Assembly (NCBI GenBank): GCA_002162075.1
Contig: CP021423.1
Location: forward strand, 1-64,000
Direction: 5' to 3'
DNA: 64,000 nucleotides
Source: Armatimonadetes bacterium Uphvl-Ar1
Lineage (GTDB): Bacteria; Armatimonadota; Fimbriimonadia; Fimbriimonadales; Fimbriimonadaceae
The stretch's first letter is position 1. Every line of letters starts with the position of its first letter. Below the pieces are notes generated by a model. It had not been told where the DNA came from, did no database searches, and worked only from the letters and a program-made list of their open reading frames with translations. Shown here one piece after another: positions 1 through 10,689 of this stretch. The position numbers and the translations under genes were made by a program.

Positions 1-576
1 TGCGCAGGGGGCGAGGCATTGGTGCATGTGATAGTAGAGGCAGGGGCGTTGTTCTTCGCGACCGGACCACGATTTGCCGCAGGGGATGAGGGGGAAGATT
101 TTGTGGAGGGTTTGGAGGGTTTCCCGGACGGCGTATGCGTTGGTATAGGGTCCGAAGGTTTTGCCGAGAGATTTTCGGGGATTGCGGGTGTAGAGGACGC
201 GGGGGAAGGCTTCTTTGGTAATGGCGATGTAGGGATAGGATTTATCGTCCCTCATGCGGACGTTGTAGGGGGGGCGGTGTTCTTTGATGAGGTTGCATTC
301 GAGGACAAGGGCTTCGAGCTCGGAGTCTACGACGATGGTTTCGATATCGCGGATTTTGCGGACGAGGCGTTCGATGCGGGCTCCGTGTTGGGTGGATTTG
401 CGGAAGTAGGAGCGAACTCGGGAACGGAGGTTGACGGCTTTTCCAACGTAGAGAATCGCTTTGTTCTCGTCGCGGTAGATGTAGCAACCGGGTGAGGTGG
501 GGATGTTTTTGAGTTTGTCTTCGACGTGGGGGTTGGTTGAAGTTGATCTCTTTTTGGGGGTGGGGGTTTCGCTCAC
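1..576 (-). CDS. uvrC: UvrC, excinuclease ABC subunit C (N-terminal part, runs off the window)
   Basis: N-terminal 192 codons of the nucleotide excision repair nuclease that cuts on both sides of a lesion held by UvrAB. The minus strand reads the GIY-YIG domain of UvrC: IPTSPGCYIYRDE, then ILYVGKAVNLRSRV, then ALVLECNLIKEHRPPYN and LYYHMHQCLAPC, all in family order. The start is a GTG at 576, giving a short Thr/Pro/Lys-rich leader before the GIY-YIG domain. The frame is open to base 1, so the UvrB-binding and C-terminal nuclease domains lie outside. It diverges from the next gene with 45 bases between the starts. Identity is certain from the motif set; the exact start is inferred. Confidence 0.93.
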   Translation of the reverse strand, partial: MSETPTPKKRSTSTNPHVEDKLKNIPTSPGCYIYRDENKAILYVGKAVNLRSRVRSYFRKSTQHGARIERLVRKIRDIETIVVDSELEALVLECNLIKEHRPPYNVRMRDDKSYPYIAITKEAFPRVLYTRNPRKSLGKTFGPYTNAYAVRETLQTLHKIFPLIPCGKSWSGREEQRPCLYYHMHQCLAPCA

Positions 577-621
577 TCTTTGTCTACCTTATTATGACGA
601 GGTGGGGGTAGATTGTGTTTT

Positions 622-1883
622 ATGCGTGGGCTGGTTATTGGCTTGGTGGCGGGATTGGCTTTGGTGGGTGCGGTCGGGGGGCGACTGCGGAGATAGTGGT
701 GACGGTCGGTGAGTTTTGGGAGATGATGTGGGGGAAGGACGTTGACCTGGCGATGGGTGGTGGGGATGAATGGACGGCTCGGGCTTGGGTAGCGGTTGAT
801 CCTCCGATGGATGGGATTTTGATTGATGCGATGGCGGATCCGTTTTCGGAGACGGCGGAATGGGTTAAGCCGGGGATGGCGAAAGAACGGGCTGACATGT
901 TGGGGCGGCTGAAAAGTTGGCGAGATTCGGCTCTGAAGGAAAAGGGGCGTGATGAGGGGTGGCCTGAAGAAGAGGTGAGTTCCCGGTTTGGGGTGGTAGT
1001 TGCGGCCTTGGTTTTAGAAAGTCGGCTCTTGGCTTTGTCAGGAGATGAGGCAGGGGCCCGGAGTCAGGCTATAGAAACCTTGGTTGTTGCGCGGGAGGCG
1101 GTTGAGTCGGCTCCAGGTTTAGTGAAGGCGGACATTTTCCCTTCATTTTTGATTGCAGCGGAGGCGGTCACTCAGTTTCAGCTTGAGCCAGACGAAGTCA
1201 GTGCAGTTTTGGAGCAGTTGGATTTGAATTTGGTGGAGACGATCGGAAATTCGATTGATGGCGAATTTAACGAAACTAAGTTGAGCGGTATTTTGGAATT
1301 GCTCAATGGTGGACGAGATGCAGCGGAGGTTTTGGTCGCGGTTGATCCGATGGAACTGGGCGGGGAGAGCGGGGTTCAGAGTGAGTTGCAGAAATTACTG
1401 GATGGCGCACGGTCAGTCGTGAACATTGAGAAGAGTGCGCAGTTAGCGAAGGAGCTTTATGAATCTAAGGCTCCGGCTACTTTTGACGAGCTCCGGACGA
1501 AGCGGGCGAAATTGGACGAGCGGGTTGTGAGTGCGTGGGGAATTGATGTTTTAAGTCAGCGACCGGAGAAATGGGATATGGCAATGGTGGGAAAAGCCGT
1601 TGGCGCGTCAGATAATGCGGTTGGCGTCTTGGTTTTTGCGCAGATTGAGCGAAACTGGATGACGAAGATTGAGAGTGCTTACATGACTCAGATGAACTTG
1701 GATGCCATTCGGATGTCTTTAGGCGGGAAATACGGGGTGGAGATAGAGTTGGTGGATCGACTCACGGGCGAGCCTTATGTTGTGGATCAAACGAGTGGGG
1801 TTTTGCGGAGCAGTTTAGTAGAAGTTGATCCTCAATTTATCTTTGTGAATCAGATTGTTCAGAATGGAGTGCCGCTTCTGTAA
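622..1883 (+). CDS. Secreted protein of unknown function (one frame break)
   Basis: About 420 residues, not recognised. The ATG at 622 reads MRGLVIGLVAGLALVGAVGG, a good signal peptide or membrane anchor, but this frame closes soon after. A missing base in the G run near 675-681 joins it to the long downstream frame that ends at 1883; the span is one base short of a multiple of three, as expected. The mature part is acidic and helical-looking, with stretches such as ETLVVAREAVESAPG and LLALSGDEAGARSQA that recall solenoid/TPR-like secreted proteins, then a C-terminal stretch with LDAIRMSLGGKYG. No catalytic motif is visible. It stands alone between divergent uvrC and acnA. Confidence 0.6.
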
Positions 1884-1967
1884 TGGTTCATTAGTCTGTC
1901 CCGTTTGGTAGGGGTCTGGCAGGTAACCTTTGCAGTACCGAAAATCCATTGGGACGCAACGCGCACT

Positions 1968-4603
1968 ATGAACAGCTTTAACACCAAAACCACGGCTTCT
2001 TTTGGCGGTCAATCCGTCACATTTTTCAACATGAAGGCTTTGGAGGAGGCGGGTTTTAATGTCGCTCGATTGCCGTATGCGCACCGGGTTTTGCTTGAAA
2101 ATTTGTTGCGAAATGAGGACGGGGTCAACGTGCGCAAGGCGGATATTGAGGCGTTGTTGAATTGGGATGCGACGGCAACACCGGATGCCGAGATTGCCTT
2201 TACGCCAGCGCGGGTTTTATTGCAGGATTTTACGGGGGTGCCTTGTGTGGTGGACATGGCGAGTATGCGGGACGCGATGGCGGAGCTTGGGGGTGATCCG
2301 GAGAAGATCAATCCGTTGCAGCCGGTTGAATTGGTCATTGACCACTCGGTTCAGATTGATAGCTACGGGAAAGACGCGAGCTTGCAGATCAATTTGGATT
2401 TGGAGTTTGAGCGGAATAATGAGCGATATGAATTTTTGAAGTGGGGGCAGGGCGCGCTTGAGAATTTTAAGGTGGTTCCGCCGAACACGGGGATTTGCCA
2501 CCAGGTGAACTTGGAATATCTGGCCCGGGTGGTGATGCAGGCGGATGGGGTGGCTTATCTGGATACGCTCGTGGGGACGGATAGTCACACGACGATGATC
2601 AATGGATTGGGAGTTTTGGGTTGGGGAGTTGGGGGAATTGAAGCCGAAGCGGCGATGTTGGGTCAGCCGGTGAGCATGTTGATTCCTCAGGTGGTCGGCT
2701 TTAAACTCACGGGCAAGTTGCCGGAAGGGGCGACTGCGACTGATCTAGTTTTGACGGTCACCGAAATGCTCCGTAAGCACGGAGTTGTCGGGAAATTTGT
2801 TGAGTTCTATGGTCCGGGGATTACTAATATGCCGTTGGCGGATCGGGCAACGATTGCGAACATGGCTCCGGAATACGGGGCGACTTGTGGATTGTTCCCG
2901 GTGGACGAGGAAACGCTCCGGTACTTGATGGTGAGCGGACGGGCCGAATCTCAAGTTGCGTTGGTTCGTGACTACTATTCAGCGCAAGGGTTGTTGCACA
3001 CGGCGATTCGGCGGAGGCGGAATATAGCTCTCGGTTGGAGTTAGATATGGGTTCGGTGAAGCCGAGCGTCGCAGGTCCAAAGCGGCCTCAGGATCGAGCA
3101 GAACTCAGTAATGCAAAGGAGACATTTTTTGAGGCGTTCCCGGATGCCCGGGGGTCTGATGATGCACTTTCTCACGGAAGCGTGGTGATCGCTTCTATCA
3201 CGAGCTGTACGAACACGAGTAATCCCAGCGTGATGGTTGCGGGCGGGAATTAGTTGCGCGGAAGGCACGCGCTCTTGCATGACACCAAAGCCTTGGGTCA
3301 AGACCTCGTTGGCACCGGGAAGTCGGGTGGTCGAGCGGTACTTGGAAGCGGCTGGTTTGCAAGAAGATCTGGACGCAATCGGGTTCAACATCGTTGGTTT
3401 TGGGTGTACGACTTGCATCGGGAACTCTGGTCCGTTGCCGGATGACGTGGCGGCGGTTGTTCGCGAGAACGATTTGACCGTTGTCAGTGTTTTGAGTGGT
3501 AACCGGAACTTTGAGGGCCGGGTGAACCAGGATGTGAAGGCGAATTACTTGATGTCGCCGCCGCTCGTCGTTGCCTACAGTTTCGCAGGAACCATTGATA
3601 TTGATTTGGCGAATGACGCGATCGGAACTGATCGCAATGGCAATTCGTCTATTTGCGCGATGTTTGGCCGAGCCAGCAAGAGATTGCGGATGTTGTGGAG
3701 CAGAACATTACTCGGGAGATGTTTACCAAGAGTTACGCCACGGTTTTTGAGGGTGATGAGAAGTGGAAGGCGATTGAAGTTTCGGGAGGACAGCGGTACG
3801 AATGGGATGAGAATTCGACTTACGTTAAGCAAGCTCCGTTCTTTGCTGGAATGCCGAAAGATGCGCCGGATTCGGTTGAAGATTTGAACGGCTTGAAGTG
3901 TTTGGCTAAGCTCGGTGATTCGGTTACGACAGATCATATTTCACCAGCGGGATCGATCAAAAGCGACTTCACCAGCAGGGACTTATTTGATTGAACGCGG
4001 AGTTTCACCGCATTTGTTCAACAGCTATGGGCTCGGCGCGGCAATGACGAAGTGATGGTTCGAGGAACGTTTGCGAATATCCGATTGCGGAACCAGTTGG
4101 CACCGGGAACTGAAGGTGGGTTCACGACGAACTACTTATCGGGCGAAGTGACTTCGATTTATGATGCAGCGATGGATTACCAGAAAAATGGAATCGGATT
4201 GGTTGTTTTGGCGGGTAAGGAGTACGGGACTGGTTCGAGCCGTGACTGGGCGGCCAAGGGCACTCGACTTCTCGGTGTGAAAGCGGTTATTGCGGAAAGC
4301 TTTGAACGAATCCACCGGTCAAATTTGATCGGGATGGGGGTTTTGCCTTTGCAATATCAGGACGGTCAGACGGCGGAATCACTCGGATTGACGGGTGAAG
4401 AGGAGTTTTCGGTGATTGGTTTGAGTGCGGGCGTGGCGTCTAAATTCTCGGGTGGAAAGATGTTGCATGTTCGGGCGACAACGGAGGACGGACAGGTCAC
4501 GGCCTTTGATGTTGTTTGCCGATTGGATACGCCGACGGAGATGGATTACTACCGCCACGGTGGGGTCTTGCAGTACGTTCTGCGTGGCTTGCTTAAGGGT
4601 TGA
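1968..4603 (+). CDS. acnA: Aconitate hydratase A (six frame breaks)
   Basis: TCA-cycle [4Fe-4S] enzyme isomerising citrate to isocitrate. The pieces read in order as Acn[93 protein letters not shown] (cluster cysteines), [27 protein letters not shown], and [16 protein letters not shown]. The frame changes near 3003, 3249, 3278, 3646, 3969 and 4028. Five are missing bases and the one at 3969 looks like an extra T. After correction the gene is 2640 bases, about 879 residues, the normal length. The start is the ATG at 1968; the frame is open further upstream but unlike the family. An intact enzyme hidden by sequence errors is more likely than a pseudogene, because all active-site blocks survive. 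Confidence 0.93.
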
Positions 4604-4612
4604 TGAGTTTGA

Positions 4613-4960
4613 ATGAGTCACCGCATTTACAAGATGAGCTTACTGGTCTTTACCGGGCTTATCTGAACAAAGTTGAGCGGAAAGGCCCGGACAAAGGATG
4701 AACTGGATGAGGTGATCCGTTGGTATACAGGTCACACTCAGGATTCTTTGGACGCGGAGTTGGCGAAAGAGACAATTATTGAGGATTTTGTGGCCGGGGC
4801 ACCGGCTTTGAATCCCAATCGGCTGTTGATCACGGGGGTGGTTTGCGGAGTTCGGGTTGAAGATGTGGAGGAGGAGTTGATGCGGGAGCTTCGGTATTTG
4901 GATAAGCTTGTAGATGAATTGGCAAAGGGGCGGGTGATGGGGAAGATATTGCGGAGCTAA
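4613..4960 (+). CDS. DUF2200 family protein (two compensating frame breaks)
   Basis: About 115 residues after correction. The pieces [61 protein letters not shown] and [15 protein letters not shown] match, from memory, the small cytoplasmic DUF2200 family, which has no known function. The ATG at 4613 lies 9 bases after the acnA stop, so the two may be cotranscribed. A base is missing near 4641 and one extra C sits near 4686; the two cancel and total length stays a multiple of three. No signal peptide or metal motif is visible. Confidence 0.8.
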
Positions 4961-4976
4961 ATGTGTTGAGATTTTG

Positions 4977-5723
4977 ATGAAGCATCTGTCATTTCGTGGT
5001 TTGGGAACAGTTATCAATTCCGGAGCGGTTGTGATTGGATCCTTGATAGGGCTTGCGGTTGGGGGGAGCTTTCCGGATCGGGTTCAGGATGTGGCAATTT
5101 TTGGGATAGGTTTGATCACGATGGGGTTGGGAGTGCAGATGTTTTTGCGGACAAAGAATCCGTTGGTAACGGTAGGTGCGATTTGCTTGGGAGGCATTTT
5201 GGGGGCTTTGATGGATTAGATATGGGGGTTGAAGCTCTTGCGGAGTGGGCGAGGGTGAGTTTGGGAGGAGATAGTCGGTTTAACGAAGGATTTGTGACGG
5301 CATGTGTTTTGTTTTGCATCGGGCCGATGACCTTGATGGGGTGCTTACAGGATGCCTTGGAACGAAAGATTGAGCTTTTGGGCTTGAAAAGTTTGCTGGA
5401 TGGTGTGAGTTCGATTTTCATGGCGGCGGCATTGGGGGTAGGGGTTCTGGTATCGGCGGTGTTTGTCTTGGTTTTTCAAGGATTATTGACAGGATTGGCG
5501 GGGTTTTTGTCCGGTTTTGCCAAGGATGAGGAGCTAGTCGGGGAATCGGTCGCTTGTGGTGGTGTGATTATGCTGGCGATTGGACTGAACATCACGGGGA
5601 TAAAGAGTTTTCCAGTGTTTTGTTTTTGCCATCGCTTTTCCTTGCGCCCTTGTTTGCCATTGGGAGTCGCCAAGTATTGGCTCGTTTTTCAAAGAGTAGT
5701 TTCTGGGAGTGGGGTTTGGCTAG
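4977..5723 (+). CDS. DUF554 family membrane protein (frame breaks, end uncertain)
   Basis: Integral membrane protein of the DUF554 type, a family of unknown function with about six to seven membrane helices. The pieces GTVINSGAVVIGSLIGL, FGIGLITMGLGVQMFL, FVTACVLFCIGPMTLMG, LGVGVLVSAVFVLVFQG and VIMLAIGLNITGIK follow the family order. Frame changes occur near 5200 and near 5610; the last helix (FLPSLFLAPLFAIG) is read in a third frame. That frame runs into the next gene, so a further break before the TAG at 5721 or TAA at 5729 is likely. The corrected length is close to 250 residues, slightly long for the family. Confidence 0.75.
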
Positions 5724-5733
5724 ACTCTTAACT

Positions 5734-7798
5734 ATGCGCAGGTCTTTGCTGTTGGTGGGTTGGTTTTGTCGAGTTTGGGGATCGCTCAGGATCGCTGGCC
5801 ATTGATGCCGGGATACAAAGAGATGCAAGCGGGGGCCGCATCGGGACGGGATTGGAAGGTTTCGCAGTTGCGGGGGCAATGGGTAGGGGAATACGAAATA
5901 TCGGTTTGAGGATTTGGATGGGGCCAAAGAGGTTGATCTGGGCACGGGGGAGGTGGGTGCATTGGATTTTGAATTGGTGTGGCCGGAGCCTCAGCCGCAG
6001 AGGATGCCGGAGCGTGGTCGGCAATTTGAGACTGTCCAGTCTGCGGATAAAACGATTACGGCGACATATCGGAATGGGAACGTGATTTTTGACGCGGGGC
6101 GGGCAAGAGATTGCGGTGACGACGACCGGGAAAGGCACGGGGGGTGAGAAGTTTGGGACGGGAAGTTGGGTTTATGGGGAAGAGCTTTCACAGGTTGATG
6201 CGATGGGTTTTTCCCCGGATGGCAAATGGCTCTGGTATTACGGATTCGATGAAACGGGCGTTCCGCTTTACTACATTGCCACTGGATCAGCTGAAACAGA
6301 TTTCGGCACTGGATGTTGAGGCATATCCGAAACCAGGGACGGCGAATCCGAAGGTTGATTTATATGTCTATTCAATTGAGACTGGACAATCTAAAAAAGT
6401 AAAAGTTCGGGAAGGTGAGTTTGACAATGGGTTGGGGCACTATGTTTATGGGATGAGTTGGCTTGATGACAGTTCGGAGTTGTTGTATCATCGGATGGAT
6501 CGGCGGCAAAAGATTCGGGAATTGGTGGCTTATGATCCGGTCAAGAATTCGGTGCGGCTGGTTGACCGTGAGGAGAACGCAGCGGCATGGGTTGAATTTG
6601 CTCCGGTTCGGGATATGGTGAGTCGGCCCGCGCGGCAAAATCCAGTATCTGGACGAAATTTTTTGTTTATGAGCGAAGCCGATGGATTTTGGAATGTTAC
6701 CGCTTGGATGTGAAGACGGGTCGCCGGATTCAGGTGACCAAACATCGGGCGGACGTGGGAGGGATTCTTGGGATCTATCCTGAGAGTGACACCATGTATT
6801 ACACAGTTGGAGATGGGGATACGCCATATCATCATCAGGTCTATCGCTCCAAGCTTGATGGAACAGGTGCGATTCGGTTGACTGATCCAAAGTTCCACAA
6901 CTCAGCTTCAGCCAGTCCTGATGGAAAAGCATTGGCGATTGTTTACCAAACTGATCGAGAGGCGCCCCGATTACGAATTATTGACCGAACGGGCAAAAAT
7001 GTGAATAACCCGGTCGTCAAGTCCTTTTCAGCACCAGCCGGGGATGCTCGGCAGGTTCGATGGTTCAGTTTTCCGAGTCTGGATGGGTCCGTGACTCTGT
7101 GGGCAAGTATGAGCTGCCGAGTAGTTATCGCGAAGGTCAGAAATTACCGATCTTGTTCTCTGTGTATGGTGGTCCAATACCGGGTCGAGGTGCGGGAATG
7201 ACTTTTGACAAGCCTGATCCGGTTTCGGAGCAGGATTTGCGATTGTTGATGTTTATGTGCGGGGTGGGAATGGTCGCGGACGTGAATTTCGAAATGCGAT
7301 CTATCGGAGCATGGGGATTGTTGAGATTGATGATTTTGCGGCGGGAGCGATGGCTCTGCGGAAAATGGCATGGGCGGACACGAGCCGGGTTGGGATTTAC
7401 GGAACGTCGTACGGCGGCTATTCGAGCGCGATGAGCGTGTTGCGGTATCCGGAGTTATTTCATGCCGGAAGCGCGAGCAGCATGGTGAGTGATTGGCGCT
7501 TTATGACTCGACTTATACTGAGCGGTATATGGATTTATTGGAAGAGAACTTGGCGGGTTATGATCGCGGGAGTTGCATGACTTATGCGAAAGACTTGAAG
7601 GGGTGGTTAATGCTCTACTTTGGAACGCTTGATAACAATACGCATCCGGCCAACACATATCAGCTTTCCAATGCCTTGCTGAAAGCGGGCAAATACCACG
7701 AATTGCAGGCCGGGGTTGACCAGGGACACACGGGATTGAACTTTGCTCGGATGATGGAGTTCTTTACAGAACGATTGATCTTAAATCCGAAGAAGTGA
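5734..7798 (+). CDS. Prolyl oligopeptidase / dipeptidyl-peptidase IV-like serine peptidase, S9 family (many frame breaks)
   Basis: Secreted peptidase cleaving after proline-type residues. The ATG at 5734 begins MRRSLLLVG followed, one base shifted, by LVLSSLGIAQDRW, a signal peptide. An N-terminal beta-propeller follows with typical phrases (MGFSPDGKWLWYYG, SASPDGKALAIVYQTD), then the alpha/beta-hydrolase domain: LPILFSVYGGP, the nucleophile motif GIYGTSYGGYSSA near 7395-7430, the acid in GTLDNNTHPANTY near 7625, and the catalytic His in DQGHTGL near 7728. At least eight frame changes (near 5757, 5910, 6090, 6290, 6670, 7060, 7250, 7490). All triad motifs survive and the corrected length, about 690 residues, is normal, so sequence error is more likely than decay. 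Confidence 0.85.
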
Positions 7799-7801
7799 GT
7801 T

Positions 7802-9299
7802 TTAGACTGTGTTGTCTTGAATGAACTGTTCTGCTGACCTAAAGAGGAGGTTTTTTCGGTCAGAGTTCATCTTTTCGAGTTGTCTGACCATCATTCCCAT
7901 TCGATGATTGCGGGTGAGTTGGTCGCGGTGGTCGTAGATGAACTTCCAGTAAAGTCCGTCCCAGGTATCGCACCAGTCTCCTCGGGCAAAGTTGGACATT
8001 TTGAGGATGTACGCACTCCCAGAGATGTAGGGTTTGGTGGCAAAGGTTGGCCCATCGGCAAATTGGGACATTCCGTAGATGTTGGGAGCCATAACCCAAT
8101 CGGCGGAATCGATGAAATGCTCCATAAACCACGTGTAGGCCTCGTCGGGATTTATGCGAGACATGAGCATCGGTGAGCCGAGAACCATGAGGCGCTCGAT
8201 GTGGTGACACCAGCCGTGGCGGATCACGGACTTTATGGTGTGGTCGAGAGGTTGGAGCCCGGTGGTGCCTTCGTACCATGAGGAAGCCATCTTTCTGGCG
8301 GGGCCGAACGGTTTGAACTGAGTTTGGTTCGATTCGTAATCGTGGGCAACTTGAAAGATGAATTCACGCCACCCGATCAGTTGGCGGATAAACCCTTCTT
8401 TGCTGGCAAGGGGGGCGTCGGATTCGAGGATTCGGTCAATGATTTCGGTGGGGAGGATGAGGCCACAATTGATGAGTGGACTAAGGAGGCTGTGCCAGAG
8501 CGTGTGGTTTTGATTGTGGATTGCATCTTCATACGGTCCAAAGTTATGAAGTCGAAATTCAATGAAGGTGTTGAGTTCTTCGAGGGCTTGTGCCCGGGTG
8601 ACGGCCAATCAAATTCTTCTGCGTTTCCGGGGTGATTTGGGAAAAGCTCCGTTACGATCTTAATAACTTCTTGAGTAGTACGGTCGGGAGGGAAACGGGG
8701 GGTTGTGGGCGGTACGAGTGATTTGGGGATTGATTTACGGTTGTCTTCATCAAAGCTCCATTGTCCGCCGATGGGGTTGTTGTTCTCGACTAAGATGTTG
8801 AGGCGGCGGCGTTGTTCGACATAGAAGTCGGCCATAAGGAGTCGTCGATGGTTTTTTCGATAGGTGAGCCAGGCTTCTCGCGGAGTGAGGAAGGATGGAT
8901 TGGGCAAGACTATCAGGTTGATTTTTGGGAAAGCGGATCGAAGATGGGGGAGGAGGAACGGATTGGCGGATTATAGATCAAGAGTTCTTGAATATTTTTT
9001 GACTGAATGATATGGGAAAGATGAGACGAGAAAGATTGTTGAAAGTGTGAGATTTCTGAATAATAGACTGTACGGTTTTGGGTTCTGAGGGATTGAGCGT
9101 GGTGACGCATTGCGGCGAGAAAGAGGACGATCTTTTGTTGGTGGTGGCGGGTTCGGGTGCAGAGTTCCCAGTCTTCGCACATAATGATGGGGGTGGAGTT
9201 CGGGATGTTGGGGTGTTCGGGGAAGAGTTGATCTCCGAGGATGAGGGCGGCTTGGGACACGAGTTGATCTACGGGTTGGATGACGGAAAGGTGAACCAA
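7802..9299 (-). CDS. Cryptochrome/photolyase-related protein (PF04244 type), two frame breaks
   Basis: Flavoprotein of the prokaryotic photolyase-related group (the PhrB / CryPro lineage), presumably for light-driven repair or sensing. It opens with LILGDQLFPEHP and continues with FLTPREAWLTYRKNHRRLLMADFY, QWSFDEDNRK, and the FAD domain EGFIRQLIGWREFI, HIERLMVLGSPMLM, NIYGMSQFADG, TKPYISGSAYILKM. A base is missing in a C run near 8945 and another near 8606; both together restore about 499 residues. The first codon used is a TTG at 9299 because no ATG or GTG fits upstream. The loop that holds three of the four Fe-S cysteines in PhrB is replaced here by a short segment with one cysteine (SNFARGDWCDTWDGLYW). 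Confidence 0.83.
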
Positions 9300-9340
9300 G
9301 ATTGGATGAATTGCGTTGAGATAAGATTCGAATTTGCGTC

Positions 9341-9398
9341 AACCCCTCCCAACCTTCCCCAATCCCCGCCTTCGCGAGGACAGGCTTGGGGAGGGAAA
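9341..9398. repeat. GC-rich imperfect palindrome (CCCTCCC...GGGGAGGG)
   Basis: Arms CCCTCCC..TTCCCCAA and TTGGGGAGGG flank a GCCT/AGGC inner stem. It lies between cinA and the photolyase-related gene. It shares its arms with the elements near 18.3 kb and 45.1 kb, so it looks like one copy of a dispersed intergenic family. Confidence 0.6.
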
Positions 9399-9433
9399 CC
9401 GCACCTCTGATCATTGTGGGCAAACGAAAGTTC

Positions 9434-10676
9434 TTATATAACGATGAGGATGTCGCGGAGGCGAATGAGGGCGGCGATGACGGCGCGAGTACGGATGATT
9501 TCGCGGCTCCCTCTGAAGTGGAGTCGGTGGACGGAATTGCCTTGGGGCGAAGCAATTCCGACGAAAACAAGGCCGCTCGCTTTGGGTGAAGGGGGTTCGA
9601 CGAGGGGGGCGGCTCCTGCGACGCCGGTGATGCTGATCGCGAAGTCGGTTTGGGCTCGCTCCCGGGCTCCGACTGCCATTTCAATGGCGGTTGGTTCGGC
9701 GACGGTACCGAAAGTTCGGAGAGTTTCCAGGTCTACACCTAGTTCACGATTTTTACTTTCGGCGGAATAGGTGACAAATCCAGCGGGGAATACTTTTGAA
9801 CTTCCGTCAATGCTCGTGAGTTCGGCAGCGAGGAGTCCACCAGTGCATGATTCAGCAGTTGCGATGGTGTGGCCACGTCGGGTCAATTCTTGGATGATCC
9901 ATGCGGCGAGTGATTCTTCTCCTTCGGCGTAGATTGCGGAGCCGAGGATGGACCGGATTTGATCGGCAATAGGGTTGATGATCTCGTCAGCTTCCTTGGT
10001 CGTTGCCGCAGAAGTGGTGATGCGGAGGTGAACTTCTCCGGTTTTGGCGTATGGGGCGACGGTGGGATTTTCAGCTTCCATGAGAGTGGAAAGCTTTTCG
10101 CCGATGATTGCTTCGGAGATTCCGACGACGCGTAGGGTGCGGCTGTGGAGTGGTTTTCCGGTGTGGATTTGGTCGAGGATTGCCTTGATTGGGCCGGTCA
10201 GCATGGGGCCGAATTCATTTTTCGGGCCGGGCAGGGCAAAGACGTGGTGATTGTCTTTTGCCGTGTGGAGTCCAGGCGCGGTGCCGTTGGGATTGGGAAT
10301 TGGGGTTCCGGAGGATGGACGTTCGGCCTGGCGGAATTGAGAATCGGACATTTTGAGTCCGCGCTTGCCATATTCTTCGATCAGGTGGTTTTTGACTGAT
10401 TCATCCAGAATCAATTCTTCGCCGATTGATTGAGCAATGGCGAGTCGGGTGAGATCGTCGGGGTGGGGCCAAGTCCCCGATGGTGAAGACGATTTCAGCG
10501 CGGGTCAGAGCGAGTTGGATGGCTTCGACGATGCGGGGGAGGTTATCGCCGACGGTTTGGCGATGGGTGTGAGTGATGCCTTGGCGGGCAAGAAATTCTC
10601 CGAGAGTTGCGGCATTGGTATCGGTGATTTGTCCGAGAAGAAGTTCGGTTCCAATGGAGATGATTTCTGCCCGCAT
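9434..10676 (-). CDS. cinA: CinA, nicotinamide-nucleotide amidohydrolase / competence-damage protein (two frame breaks)
   Basis: Two-domain protein: an N-terminal MoaB/MogA-like domain (MRAEIISIGTELLLGQI, TNAATLGEFLARQGI) and a C-terminal NMN deamidase domain (TIATAESCTGGLLAAELTSI, FAISITGVAGA). It recycles NMN and is often associated with competence. Two bases are missing near 10468-10482, in a G run and a C run, exactly where the family reads FTIGGLGPTPDDLT. With both restored it has about 414 residues. The start is the ATG at 10676, which begins directly at the conserved MRAEIISIG. The frame continues open upstream into the Pro/Ala-rich tail of the previous gene, so the two overlap or nearly touch. 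The family is certain. Confidence 0.9.
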
Positions 10677-10689
10677 GTCACGAGTGAGG

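Noticed and set aside
19..495. Plus-strand ORF at the window edge
   Set aside because: The minus strand here is uvrC with strong family text; the plus frame is its shadow.
600..7800. Programmed ribosomal frameshifting in the broken genes
   Set aside because: Too many shifts, in both directions, in housekeeping genes, without slippery heptamers and stimulatory structures. Sequence error explains them better.
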